In this document: one piece after another, positions 1 to 7,887 of the stretch
How positions within the stretch are numbered: the stretch's first letter is position 1
How the letters are laid out: each line of letters opens with the position of its first letter
Assembly: GCA_016866385.1 (NCBI GenBank)
Contig: VGMU01000029.1
Coordinates: forward strand, 1 to 32,091
Direction of reading: 5' to 3'
Length of the DNA: 32,091 nt
From: Bacteroidota bacterium
Lineage (GTDB): Bacteria; Bacteroidota; Bacteroidia; Cytophagales; Cyclobacteriaceae
Notes under the pieces: generated by a model
Seen by the model: the letters and a program-made list of their open reading frames with translations, nothing else
Told to the model about the DNA's origin: nothing
Databases searched by the model: none
Translations under genes and position numbers: made by a program

Positions 1-250
1 GTACCAAGTACAAAGTATGGAGGAAAGTACGAATTAAGAGGTACGAAATACGGATTGAGAACTAATGTCGAATGTCTAACGCCGAGTGGTGAATTTTGAA
101 GTAGGATTTCGCAATAGTACCTGAATTCTGCTCCTAAATGTACATTGTACTTGGTACTTGGTACTTGGTACTTGGTACCTCGTACAATTTTTAGTCTAAT
201 CTCTTGCTTCTACCCATACTTGGTACATTGTACTTCGTACTTGGTACATC
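1..250. repeat. GTAC heptad intergenic repeat region
   Basis: Non-coding stretch built from 7-bp units around the palindrome GTAC. From 140 to 188 there are seven consecutive units (GTACATT, four GTACTTG, GTACCTC, GTACAAT). A second run of five lies at 216-250. At 1-54 the same heptads occur in the opposite orientation (GTACCAA, GTACAAA, GTACGAA), so the two arms could pair. The middle (62-139) also has a loose 7-bp rhythm (AATGTCG, AATGTCT, AACGCCG). A 10-bp direct repeat CTTGCTTCTA follows each right-hand run (203-212, 250-259). Similar GTAC-rich intergenic repeats are, as I recall, common in Cytophagales genomes; short reading frames through them are spurious. No gene is seen in 1-256. Confidence 0.8.
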
Positions 251-256
251 TTGCTT

Positions 257-748
257 CTAAAAATCAACCCTTCCTCTCTCCTTCCCTTCTCCAAGCAATA
301 GACTCTTGGGAGACTTGGAGTTGAGGTAAACGTGCACGATGTTTTGCTGCCCGTCAAAATCTCGTAGCAACAAGGTGTTTCGCACCTCCACAGATTTGGG
401 GATGGAAGTTGCAGCCGATTCCAAATAAAACCAGGCAGCATCTTCCTCAACTTCATATCCTAGGTAGTTGAGCGCGACCAACTTCCCATTGATCCACACC
501 TGTGTATGCTCAAGCAGGTAGTTTTTGACTTGACTTTCCAATTTGGTTTTATCCTTGGGACGAAGGAAATCCACCGAAGCTCCAGCCTCCTTACTTAAGG
601 CTACCTCCAGGTCATCCCAAAAAATTTTCTGAGCAATCTCCATTTTTTTTGAACCAGCATTGTACCTCAATTCCGTAAGGGAAATGTAAAAAGGATGGAC
701 AAGAGATAGCCAGGTCCATAAGGTCAAAGAGAGAACGCCTAGGTGCAT
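257..748 (-). CDS. DUF6702-like exported protein
   Basis: A 163-residue protein. The first ~17 residues are hydrophobic and look like a signal peptide or anchor, followed by HPFYISLTEL, a segment I recognise from the DUF6702 family of Bacteroidetes (His-Pro-Phe, then a Glu and an alternating beta pattern, then KIFWDDLE). The rest reads as a small all-beta/alpha domain with WINGK and EVRNTLL strands. The function of the family is not known to me. It lies divergently 83 bp from the HupE-like gene, and the pair is likely functionally linked, since DUF6702 and HupE/UreJ genes often neighbour each other in this phylum (from memory). The chosen start is the first ATG giving an uninterrupted hydrophobic N-terminus. 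Confidence 0.8.
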   Translation of the reverse strand: MHLGVLSLTLWTWLSLVHPFYISLTELRYNAGSKKMEIAQKIFWDDLEVALSKEAGASVDFLRPKDKTKLESQVKNYLLEHTQVWINGKLVALNYLGYEVEEDAAWFYLESAATSIPKSVEVRNTLLLRDFDGQQNIVHVYLNSKSPKSLLLGEGKERGRVDF

Positions 749-831
749 TTGATGTGCTTCTTGTGCCGTTTATGAGAATTATCCTGTAATATTGAATCTA
801 AATTATTTCTTTTCGAAGTATTTCTACGAAT

Positions 832-1410
832 ATGTCTTCATTCGAACTTTATTTTAAGCTGGGAATTCAGCACATATTGGACCTCAATGGATTTGATCAT
901 ATTCTATTTATTGTAGTGCTATGCGCTGTTTTTGTAGCCAGAGATTGGGTTAAGATTTTACTCTTGGTTACCGCATTTACTCTTGGCCATTCCTTAACCC
1001 TAGCCTTAGCAACATTCAAAGTCATAGAAATTCGCTCAGAAGTCATAGAATTTCTCATTCCTGTAACTATTGCCCTTACGGCATTGATTACCTTAATAAA
1101 GCCCAAACCCAGTACTGGAAAAGGTATCCAACTCAATTACCTCTTGGCACTATTTTTTGGCTTGATCCATGGCTTGGGTTTTTCAAATTACCTGCGCAAT
1201 TTATTGGGTAAAGAAGCAGCCATTTGGCAACCCTTACTGGCTTTCAATATAGGCCTAGAAGTGGGGCAGTTAGCGATAGTGGCGGCTTTCCTGCTTCTTA
1301 CCTCTCTGGTCCATTTGGCGGGAATGAACCGCAAGGAATGGACCTTGATCCTATCTGCCTTTGTTCTTGGGGTTGCTTGCATGCTGATGCTGAAATCCAA
1401 ATTTTGGTAG
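832..1410 (+). CDS. HupE/UreJ_2 family membrane protein
   Basis: A 192-residue polytopic inner-membrane protein with about six hydrophobic segments. Family hallmarks are visible: GFDHILFI near residue 20, FTLGHSLTLAL near 50, EFLIPVTIALTAL near 72, FGLIHGLGFS near 110 and FNIGLEVGQL near 138. Conserved His, Asp and Glu in or next to the membrane segments fit the HupE/UreJ group, whose better-known members move nickel or cobalt. Substrate here is not determined. It is divergent from the DUF6702 gene, and the M1 peptidase follows after 78 bp on the same strand, possibly in the same transcript. Length is normal for HupE/UreJ_2. Confidence 0.88.
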   Translation: MSSFELYFKLGIQHILDLNGFDHILFIVVLCAVFVARDWVKILLLVTAFTLGHSLTLALATFKVIEIRSEVIEFLIPVTIALTALITLIKPKPSTGKGIQLNYLLALFFGLIHGLGFSNYLRNLLGKEAAIWQPLLAFNIGLEVGQLAIVAAFLLLTSLVHLAGMNRKEWTLILSAFVLGVACMLMLKSKFW

Positions 1411-1488
1411 CCAAGCTAACTTAAATTTCGTTTTCCTGAATTCTTAAATTTATCATCTTAGTAAATTATTCCCTTTACCTACCTTCCG

Positions 1489-3816
1489 ATGAAAAAGTTA
1501 ATCCTCCTCTTTACGGCCATTTGCCTCTGGATATTTCCTTCTTTTGCCCAGCATACCGAGCAAAATCACGGAATTCGCTTTGAGCAATTGGGGCCCCTAC
1601 TCCGTACCCCCAATGTATACCGTACTGCTTCTGGTGCTCCAGGACACCTGTATTGGCAACAGCAAGCCAACTACGTCATCGACGTGGAGCTGGACGATGC
1701 CAACCAGTCCATCAAGGGCAAGGAGACAGTTACCTACATCAACAATTCCCCTGATGCGTTGACCTACCTTTGGCTACAACTGGATCAAAACAACAGAGGA
1801 AAAGATTCCGACACGCCCAAGGTAACCGAATCAAGCATAGAACCAGGGATGTCTCTTCGTGCCTTGGAAGGCATACTTTGGCATTCGGACGACTACGACG
1901 TGAAGATTCACTCCATCCAGGATGCTTCCGGAAAGCCACTCAACGTAGCCATCAACAAGACCATGATGCGCATCGACCTTCCCAAACCCTTGCTAGCTGG
2001 TGAAAGCGTAAAATTTAGTATTGTGTGGAGCTTCAACATCACCGATAGAGTAGGTTTTATTGGAGGCAGGCCTGGCTACGAATACTTCCCCAAAGATGGA
2101 AACTACCTCTACACCATGTCCGAGTGGTTTCCGCGCATGGCTGTCTATTCTGATTTTCAAGGCTGGCAAAACAAGCAGTTTCTTGGTCAAGGAGAATTTG
2201 CACTCACTTTCGGTGACTACGAAGTTCGCATCACGGTACCTGCAGACCATATGGTAGGCGCTACTGGCGTACTTCAGAATCCGGACCAAGTCCTTTCCGC
2301 CACCGAACTTCAGCGATGGAACAAGGCCAAGCAAACCTACGATGCCCCAGTCATCATCAGAACCCAATCCGAAGCGGAGGCTTTGGAAAAGAAAAAGTCA
2401 AGCGATAAAAAGACTTGGATCTTCAAGGCAGAAAATGTTCGGGACTTTGCGTGGACCTCTTCCAGAAAGTTTATCTGGGATGCCATGGCAGTGAAGCAAG
2501 GGGGTAAAGAAGTCATGGCCATGTCCTACTATGCCAAAGAAGCCAATCCTCTTTGGGAGCAATACTCTACGCGCGTGGTAGCACATACCCTTAAATCTTA
2601 TTCCTCTCACAGTTTCGACTATCCTTATCCTACTGCGATTTCTGTAGAGGCAAGTAATGGTATGGAGTATCCCATGATTTGCTTCAACTACGGAAGACCA
2701 GATGCGGACGGCACCTACTCGGACGCCATCAAATACGGCATGATTTCCGTAATTATCCACGAGGTAGGGCACAACTACTTCCCCATGATTGTCAACTCAG
2801 ACGAAAGGCAGTGGACCTGGATGGACGAAGGCTTGAATACCTTCATGCAGTTTATGGCGGAGCAAGAGTGGGACAGAAACTATCCCTCTCGACGAGGCCC
2901 TGCACATAAAATTGTGCCTTACATGAGAAGTGAAAAACACTTGCTCGAACCCATCATGACCAACTCTGAAAATATCATCCAATTTGGCCCCAATGCCTAT
3001 GCCAAACCAGCTACGGCCTTGAATATCCTTCGAGAGACAGTGATGGGTAGAGACTTGTTTGACTTTGCTTTCCAAGAATACTCCAAGCGATGGATGTTTA
3101 AGCACCCCACCCCTGACGACCTCTTCCGAACCTTAGAAGATGCCTCGGCAGTAGATTTGGATTGGTTCTGGAGGGGTTGGTTTTATGGTACCGAACCCGT
3201 AGATATCTCCATTGAAAACGTGGCTTGGTACAAATTAGACAACCGGACTCCCGCCCAGAAAAAGGCAGATGCCAAAGCAAAAGCGCAGCTAGAAGAAACG
3301 TATGTGTCTAAGGAATTGAATGCGAAAGACGTCCCCGCAACCGTGGTAGAAGCAGACCCTGCTACTCGAGATTTTTACAACAGTTACAATCCATTTAGCG
3401 TAACTCCCGAAGATGAGACGGCTTATAAAAACTTCCTAGCCAGCCTGTCGGAAAAGGAAAAAAGTCTGTTGAACAGCAACATGAACTTCTACGAGATGAC
3501 CTTTAAAAACGTAGGAGGCTTGGTGATGCCACTTATTGTGGAGTTTCACTATGCTGATGGCACTTCAGAGACCGAATACATTCCAGCAGAAATTTGGAGA
3601 AAAAGTGAATCTCATGTCACCAAAGTCTTTGCAAAAGAAAAGGAAGTAGTACGATTTGTCTTGGATCCTAAGCGCGAAACGGCCGACATCGACGAGAGCA
3701 GCAACTACTGGCCTAGACAATACCAACCTACCCGGTTTGAATTGTTTAAAGGAGGCGGGGGTGTTCGAGGAGCATCTCAAGGAGATAATCCCATGAAGAA
3801 GGCAAAGAAGAAATAA
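1489..3816 (+). CDS. Exported M1 family zinc metallopeptidase
   Basis: A 775-residue aminopeptidase-like protein with an N-terminal signal peptide (LILLFTAICLWIFPSFA, cleavage before QHTEQ). The zinc site is complete: HEVGH at residues 424-428 and the third ligand Glu447 in WTWMDEGLNTF, giving the HExxH-x18-E spacing of clan MA(E) M1 peptidases. The substrate-binding NGMEYP motif lies about 40 residues upstream, replacing the classical GxMEN. An N-terminal beta-saddle domain precedes the catalytic domain, and the C-terminal ~200 residues carry a Lys/Ala/Glu-rich segment and a beta domain. The basic tail ends KKAKKK. It probably acts in the periplasm or at the cell surface on peptides. It follows the HupE-like gene. 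Confidence 0.93.
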   Translation: MKKLILLFTAICLWIFPSFAQHTEQNHGIRFEQLGPLLRTPNVYRTASGAPGHLYWQQQANYVIDVELDDANQSIKGKETVTYINNSPDALTYLWLQLDQNNRGKDSDTPKVTESSIEPGMSLRALEGILWHSDDYDVKIHSIQDASGKPLNVAINKTMMRIDLPKPLLAGESVKFSIVWSFNITDRVGFIGGRPGYEYFPKDGNYLYTMSEWFPRMAVYSDFQGWQNKQFLGQGEFALTFGDYEVRITVPADHMVGATGVLQNPDQVLSATELQRWNKAKQTYDAPVIIRTQSEAEALEKKKSSDKKTWIFKAENVRDFAWTSSRKFIWDAMAVKQGGKEVMAMSYYAKEANPLWEQYSTRVVAHTLKSYSSHSFDYPYPTAISVEASNGMEYPMICFNYGRPDADGTYSDAIKYGMISVIIHEVGHNYFPMIVNSDERQWTWMDEGLNTFMQFMAEQEWDRNYPSRRGPAHKIVPYMRSEKHLLEPIMTNSENIIQFGPNAYAKPATALNILRETVMGRDLFDFAFQEYSKRWMFKHPTPDDLFRTLEDASAVDLDWFWRGWFYGTEPVDISIENVAWYKLDNRTPAQKKADAKAKAQLEETYVSKELNAKDVPATVVEADPATRDFYNSYNPFSVTPEDETAYKNFLASLSEKEKSLLNSNMNFYEMTFKNVGGLVMPLIVEFHYADGTSETEYIPAEIWRKSESHVTKVFAKEKEVVRFVLDPKRETADIDESSNYWPRQYQPTRFELFKGGGGVRGASQGDNPMKKAKKK

Positions 3817-3935
3817 AAAGTACGAAATACGATGGAAATAAGGTGGAAATACCCGCCGCGGCGGGCCGCTCAGTGAAATAGATTGAAATACGGATTTAAA
3901 AGCACTTTGTACAGTATACTTGGTGAAGAATTTTA
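3817..3935. repeat. Second heptad-like repeat patch with GC palindrome
   Basis: Starting just after the M1 stop codon the sequence again shows GTACGAA/ATACGAT/GAAATAC-type units like those at 1-61. In the middle sits a perfect 14-bp palindrome at 3852-3865 (core CCGCCGCGGCGG) followed by GCCGCTCAGTG, far more GC-rich than its surroundings. It resembles a REP-type insertion within the AT-rich heptads. No gene is seen between 3817 and 4058. Confidence 0.55.
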
Positions 3936-4014
3936 GACTACACCAGATTCAATTGAACTTCAAACCTTGTTCCTGATAAACAAAACCTACCTTATAGAGG
4001 TCCATTTAAAAGAA

Positions 4015-4041
4015 GAGGCTGTCCCGAAAAGAGACAGCCTC
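4015..4041. terminator. Bidirectional hairpin terminator
   Basis: Perfect 9-bp stem GAGGCTGTC/GACAGCCTC with a 9-nt loop. On the minus strand the hairpin is followed by TTCTTTTAAA, on the plus strand by ATTATTTTG. It lies between the convergent M1 peptidase and the purK-purE transcription unit and could end both. Confidence 0.65.
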
Positions 4042-4058
4042 ATTATTTTGTTCAACAG

Positions 4059-4160
4059 CTAGCGTTTACTCCCCGCTCCAAATTGGTATCCCTTCCATCC
4101 CCCAGCAAGCATCAGGACAAGGGTTACCGCAAGCACAAGGACCAGGGTAGAAAGGGGCAT
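4059..4160 (-). CDS. Possible 33-residue single-span membrane peptide
   Basis: A short reading frame downstream of purE, beginning MPLSTLVLVLAVTLVLMLAG and ending GWKGYQFGAGSKR. Residues 3-20 form one uninterrupted hydrophobic helix followed by a Gly/Trp/Lys tail, a plausible small inner-membrane protein. It lies between the purE stop (67 bp upstream) and the hairpin at 4015-4041, so it would be on the purK-purE transcript if the hairpin is its terminator. I do not recognise a family. The frame is short enough to be chance, so support is limited to composition and position. Confidence 0.35.
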   Translation of the reverse strand: MPLSTLVLVLAVTLVLMLAGGWKGYQFGAGSKR

Positions 4161-4227
4161 TTACCAGTCAACCTCTCCAACTTTAAATTTGACAGGCTTA
4201 TTCCAGTTCATTGGATCAAGTAGGTAT

Positions 4228-4743
4228 TCATTTCTTGAGAGCGCCTTTCCAGCCCTTTTCTTCCAACTGAGCAGCAGATTCCTCCACTTTCTCACGAAGT
4301 CCCTTTTTAAATTCATCCATCTTCTTCCCCACAGCAGCATCGTAAGCGCCAAGGATAGAAGCGGCGAGGATTCCAGCATTTTTCCCCCCATTCAAGGCTA
4401 CCGTGGCTACGGGAATTCCCGAAGGCATCTGCAAAATAGACAGGATGCTATCCCAACCATCAATGGAGTTGGAACTGTGAACCGGCACCCCAATCACCGG
4501 AAGGCTCGTCAAGGAGGCCACCATTCCCGGGAGGTGAGCGGCTCCGCCAGCGCCGGCAATGATCACCTTGATGCCTCGCTCGCGAGCAGATTCGGCATAG
4601 TCAATCATCCGCTTGGGCGTGCGGTGCGCACTTACCACGGTCAATTCCAAGGCAATACCCAGTTCCTCTAAAAATTGGGCTGCTTCGGCCATGACAGGAA
4701 GATCCGATTGGCTTCCCATGATTATTCCTACCTGTGGATTCAT
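4228..4743 (-). CDS. purE: N5-carboxyaminoimidazole ribonucleotide mutase PurE
   Basis: A 171-residue class I PurE, converting N5-CAIR to CAIR in de novo purine synthesis. Visible motifs: GSQSDLP near residue 10 (phosphate/nucleotide binding), SAHRTP near 40, AGAGGAAHLPGMVA near 65-78 and GIPVATVALNGGKNAGILAA near 110-130. The start was set at the ATG overlapping the purK stop (ATGA, 4-nt overlap), because the protein from there begins MNPQVGIIMGSQSD like known PurE; the open frame extends upstream into purK but that part is not PurE. Translational coupling to purK is expected. The C-terminus is a Lys/Glu-rich helix. Confidence 0.97.
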   Translation of the reverse strand: MNPQVGIIMGSQSDLPVMAEAAQFLEELGIALELTVVSAHRTPKRMIDYAESARERGIKVIIAGAGGAAHLPGMVASLTSLPVIGVPVHSSNSIDGWDSILSILQMPSGIPVATVALNGGKNAGILAASILGAYDAAVGKKMDEFKKGLREKVEESAAQLEEKGWKGALKK

Positions 4744-5885
4744 TGCTGTGATTTGATTTTGATGAGGTCTTTGATTCGTTGCGCTTTGTCTTTTACTGCT
4801 TTGATATCCTCTCCCAAAAGGGTCACGTGGCCCATCTTGCGGAAAGGTTTGGTGTATTTTTTTCCATAGAGGTGGATGTACACCCCTTTTTCGGCCATGG
4901 CCGCTTCCATGCCTTCTACGAGTACCGCCCCTTCGTACCCTGCTTCGCCGAGCAGGTTGATCATGGCCGCCGGGCAACGGAGCGCGGTATTTCCTAAGGG
5001 CCAGTTCATCACGGCACGGAGGTGCTGCTCAAACTGGGAGGTAAAGTTGGCCTCAATGGTATGGTGCCCGCTATTGTGCGGGCGAGGAGCAATTTCATTG
5101 ACCAGTACCTCGCCCGTACGGGTGACAAAAAGTTCGACGGCTAGGATACCCACCAAGTCCAACTTCAAGATCAGGTCTTTGGCGATGGCTTGCGCCTTTT
5201 GTTCGATTTCTGAAGAAATCCCTGCTGGCGCAAAAAGAAATTCTACCAGGTTGGCTGAAGGGTGAAAGGCACATTCTACGGCGGGATAGGCCACGACCTC
5301 TCCTCGCTCGTTGCGGGCCACGGTGACGGCAATTTCTTTGTCAAAGTCAATCAACTTTTCAAGTAGTCCTGGTGCATCAAAAGCCTGCTCCAAATCTGCA
5401 GCCGTACGCAATACTTGTACGCCTCTTCCATCATATCCTTCCTTGCCCAATTTGTTGACCGCTGGCAAAAAGGAGGCATTTGCGATGACATCTGCCTTAT
5501 TTTCCGTCAAGATAAATTCAGCGGTAGGGATGTCATGTTCCAAGTAAAACTGCTTTTGCTTGCGCTTATCTTGAATCAAGGCAAGCAAATGGGGCTGAGG
5601 GTATACTTTTTTGCCTTCATCAGCCAATTTTTGAAGGGCCTCGGTATTGACCGCCTCAATCTCTACGGTGATCACATCGCAGTGCTGCCCAAAGGCATAA
5701 ACAGCAGCATAATCCTTTAGGGAGCCGACGGTAAACTGCTGGGCAATGTCCTTGCAGGGCGCATTGGGATCAGGGTCCAGAATGTGAATGTCCTGATTGT
5801 AATTAATGGCAGACTGAATCAGCATGCGGCCTAGCTGCCCTCCTCCAAGTACCCCTAAGATTTGCTGCGGATTTGAATGACCCAT
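4740..5885 (-). CDS. purK: N5-carboxyaminoimidazole ribonucleotide synthase PurK
   Basis: A 381-residue ATP-grasp enzyme that makes N5-CAIR from AIR, bicarbonate and ATP. The N-terminus has the dinucleotide-like loop GVLGGGQLGRML; the central ATP-grasp domain includes KLGKEGYDGRGVQVL (residues ~145-159) and the metal/ATP-binding segment VNEIAPRPHNSGHHTIEA (near 265-282). Length matches the family. It is the first gene of a purK-purE pair, with stop and start codons overlapping. A TACTTTTG -7 box lies 9 nt before the ATG, implying a very short leader. Confidence 0.97.
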   Translation of the reverse strand: MGHSNPQQILGVLGGGQLGRMLIQSAINYNQDIHILDPDPNAPCKDIAQQFTVGSLKDYAAVYAFGQHCDVITVEIEAVNTEALQKLADEGKKVYPQPHLLALIQDKRKQKQFYLEHDIPTAEFILTENKADVIANASFLPAVNKLGKEGYDGRGVQVLRTAADLEQAFDAPGLLEKLIDFDKEIAVTVARNERGEVVAYPAVECAFHPSANLVEFLFAPAGISSEIEQKAQAIAKDLILKLDLVGILAVELFVTRTGEVLVNEIAPRPHNSGHHTIEANFTSQFEQHLRAVMNWPLGNTALRCPAAMINLLGEAGYEGAVLVEGMEAAMAEKGVYIHLYGKKYTKPFRKMGHVTLLGEDIKAVKDKAQRIKDLIKIKSQQ

Positions 5886-5893
5886 ATTACAGG

Positions 5894-5901
5894 CAAAAGT
5901 A
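5894..5901 (-). promoter_or_regulatory. purK -7 promoter box
   Basis: Minus-strand TACTTTTG matches the Bacteroidetes -7 consensus TAnnTTTG exactly. It is only 8 nt upstream of the purK ATG, so the transcript would be nearly leaderless. No clear TTTG -33 element is seen at the usual 19-21 nt. Confidence 0.45.
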
Positions 5902-5957
5902 AGGGATAAAAAGAGAATAAATTAAATATCCTCATGGGAATGCCTCGGATTGAATTT

Positions 5958-5995
5958 CAAAAAATTATCCCTTAATCTCGAAGCCTTAAGGGGAT
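5958..5995 (-). terminator. Terminator of the MutS-like gene
   Basis: Inverted repeat ATCCCTTAA (5967-5975) / TTAAGGGGAT (5986-5995) with one extra G, followed on the minus strand by AATTTTTTG. It abuts the stop codon of the MutS-like gene and separates it from purK. Confidence 0.6.
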
Positions 5996-7762
5996 TTACT
6001 TGCTTTCAAACTTTATTCCCATCAATTCCATCAATTTGTGCGCATTGAAACTCGGGCAGACACCTTCCTTCAAGCGGTAGTCAAAGAGTATCTCTTGATC
6101 CTGGATTTCGGAATGGAAGGAATAATTCTGAACTCGCGCTTCTTTTTCCCCTAAAGCAGCCAATTCAATGTCGTGCGTACTGATGAGTCCAATTCCTTGG
6201 GAAGGTAAAAGTTGGGCCACCAAGGCCTCTGATCCAGAAATTCGATCCTGCGTATTCGTTCCTTTCAAGATCTCGTCGAGGAGAAAAAAGATGGGTTCAT
6301 CCTGTTCCAACCGCTGCAGGAGGGTTCGGATGCGCGAAAGTTCTGCATAGAAGGAACTTACGCTTTCCCCGAGGTTGTCGGTAGTACGCATGCTCGTAAA
6401 GAGTTGCAAGGGCCCTAGGGTCATGCGATCCGCAAAAGGGCGAAGACCCAAGTTGAGCAGGACGGCATTGATGCCTAGGGTACGCATGAAGGTAGTTTTG
6501 CCACTCATGTTGGATCCGGTAAGCAGGACCAGTTTCTGGTTCGTATTCAAGGTCAGGGAATTCCCCACCGCCTTGGAAGGAAGTAGGAGGGGATGGAATA
6601 CATTTTGGCCTTCCAAGATGGGTTCTTGAGTCCAGACGGAGATTCCCGGATGACCCACCTCCACCTCAAAACTCCCCAGGGACACCCATGCCTCCCAATT
6701 TTCGAGGGTTTCTGGAAGTTGGACGAGGGAGTGGCTCACCCGTTTTTTCCAGGCGGCAAGTCGGAGATAAAGGATAAAATCGGTCCAGAAGAGCAGGTTG
6801 ATGGGAAGGTACAGCAGGTTGAGCCGGTTTTGGGTCCAAAGGCCCAGCCGATCCAACTCCTTCAGTTGATGGGAAGCAGGGCTACTGCCTGCTTGAAGCC
6901 TAGCCTGCTCTGCTTGTAGAAGATCCGATTGGAAGGAATTGCCCTCAATTTGTGCGGCTCGCAAGCGCAAGGAATTGAGGTGAGAAGCGACAGGAATGGC
7001 TTCTGCAGCACGCTTGAGGGGAACAAATACCATCCCGAGCAGCAGAATTCCAACTAGAAACCAAATCCCAAGCATGGCTTGCGGGAAGATCCCTTGGGTA
7101 GTGAATAGGAGGACGAGTACCCCTCCTACCGGTCCTAGAATGGCCAGGAGCCAATGGAGGAGATTGGGTTGCCTTTCTTTTTGCTCCAACCACTGCTTCC
7201 AAGGACCTACTTTTCCTTGGGGGAAGGCGATGCCAATGGCCTCCATAGCGCGCAAGAAATCGGGCTTTTCCTGGAGTTCAGCAGCTGCAGCCCTGCGTTG
7301 CTGGGCTGCCTTCGGATTGACTGCAGACTTCAGGAGGGTAGCAAGTTGCTGTTTTCCACCAGCGGAGGTGCAGTGATTGAGGAGTTGAAAAAGGGAATGC
7401 GGGCCAAACAAATCCAAGTCGCCTGCAAAGGGGTGTTCCTTGTCTGCAAATTCAATTCCTGAATCCAAGGCGTCCAGTTTCCGTTCCTGGCGGGCTTGTT
7501 TTTGAGTTTGAAGTTGCTGCAAAGCCAGGTAAATGCGCTCCTGATCTTTGAGGTGGTTGAAGCGGTTGATGAGTCGAACAAAGAGGAAAAAACAAAGGAT
7601 GCTGGGGAGGGCCCATGCCCAGTGCTCGGAGATAGTCAAAATCAGGGTTGCCCCCAAAGCAAAAAAGGAAAAAATACGAAGCACACTCAGTTGCGCCACG
7701 CTTCGCTTGTTTGTCTTTTGCTTGAGTTCCAGTTGCTCTGGAGAAAAATCAAATGGATTCAT
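5996..7762 (-). CDS. Membrane-anchored MutS-family ATPase
   Basis: A 588-residue protein with the C-terminal ATPase domain of MutS: Walker A TGSNMSGKTTF near residue 415, the MutS-type segment SMRTTDNLGESVSSFYAEL, Walker B FFLLDEILKGTN near 490-501 and STHDIELAAL. The mismatch-recognition domain of MutS is absent. In its place are two pairs of hydrophobic segments (around residues 27-68 and 205-250) and another near 330, so it is predicted to sit in the inner membrane with the ATPase in the cytoplasm. This is a known Bacteroidetes family ('DNA mismatch repair protein MutS' in databases) without an established role. An upstream ATG adds 12 residues, but a TATCTTTG box at 7769-7776 makes the start at 7762 preferable. 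Confidence 0.88.
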   Translation of the reverse strand: MNPFDFSPEQLELKQKTNKRSVAQLSVLRIFSFFALGATLILTISEHWAWALPSILCFFLFVRLINRFNHLKDQERIYLALQQLQTQKQARQERKLDALDSGIEFADKEHPFAGDLDLFGPHSLFQLLNHCTSAGGKQQLATLLKSAVNPKAAQQRRAAAAELQEKPDFLRAMEAIGIAFPQGKVGPWKQWLEQKERQPNLLHWLLAILGPVGGVLVLLFTTQGIFPQAMLGIWFLVGILLLGMVFVPLKRAAEAIPVASHLNSLRLRAAQIEGNSFQSDLLQAEQARLQAGSSPASHQLKELDRLGLWTQNRLNLLYLPINLLFWTDFILYLRLAAWKKRVSHSLVQLPETLENWEAWVSLGSFEVEVGHPGISVWTQEPILEGQNVFHPLLLPSKAVGNSLTLNTNQKLVLLTGSNMSGKTTFMRTLGINAVLLNLGLRPFADRMTLGPLQLFTSMRTTDNLGESVSSFYAELSRIRTLLQRLEQDEPIFFLLDEILKGTNTQDRISGSEALVAQLLPSQGIGLISTHDIELAALGEKEARVQNYSFHSEIQDQEILFDYRLKEGVCPSFNAHKLMELMGIKFESK

Positions 7763-7768
7763 ACTCCC

Positions 7769-7776
7769 CAAAGATA
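7769..7776 (-). promoter_or_regulatory. -7 box of the MutS-like gene
   Basis: Minus-strand TATCTTTG is a perfect TAnnTTTG match, 6 nt upstream of the chosen ATG. It lies inside the longer open frame, which argues against the upstream start and for a leaderless or very short-leader mRNA. Confidence 0.45.
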
Positions 7777-7887
7777 GACAATCCCAGAAGTGGATCATGC
7801 TTCGGGCTTCTTTTAACCTTTGTTTTTCTACCTTTATTCAGGCTAAGGCTTGAAGTCAAGGCTTGGCTAACCACTCGAATTGATCTC

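Noticed and set aside
1..250. CRISPR array
   Set aside because: Units are 7 bp without spacers, and there are no cas genes.
196..456. Reading frame running into the GTAC heptads
   Set aside because: Antisense to the DUF6702 gene on the same strand in a different frame, and its tail is encoded only by repeats; typical spurious frame.
2398..2772. Antisense reading frame of 124 codons in the M1 gene
   Set aside because: It is the reverse complement of a well-supported coding region, and its protein has no recognisable features.
4228..4977. Longer 249-residue frame containing purE
   Set aside because: The upstream part lies inside purK in another frame; PurE similarity starts at MNPQVG, and the ATG there overlaps the purK stop.
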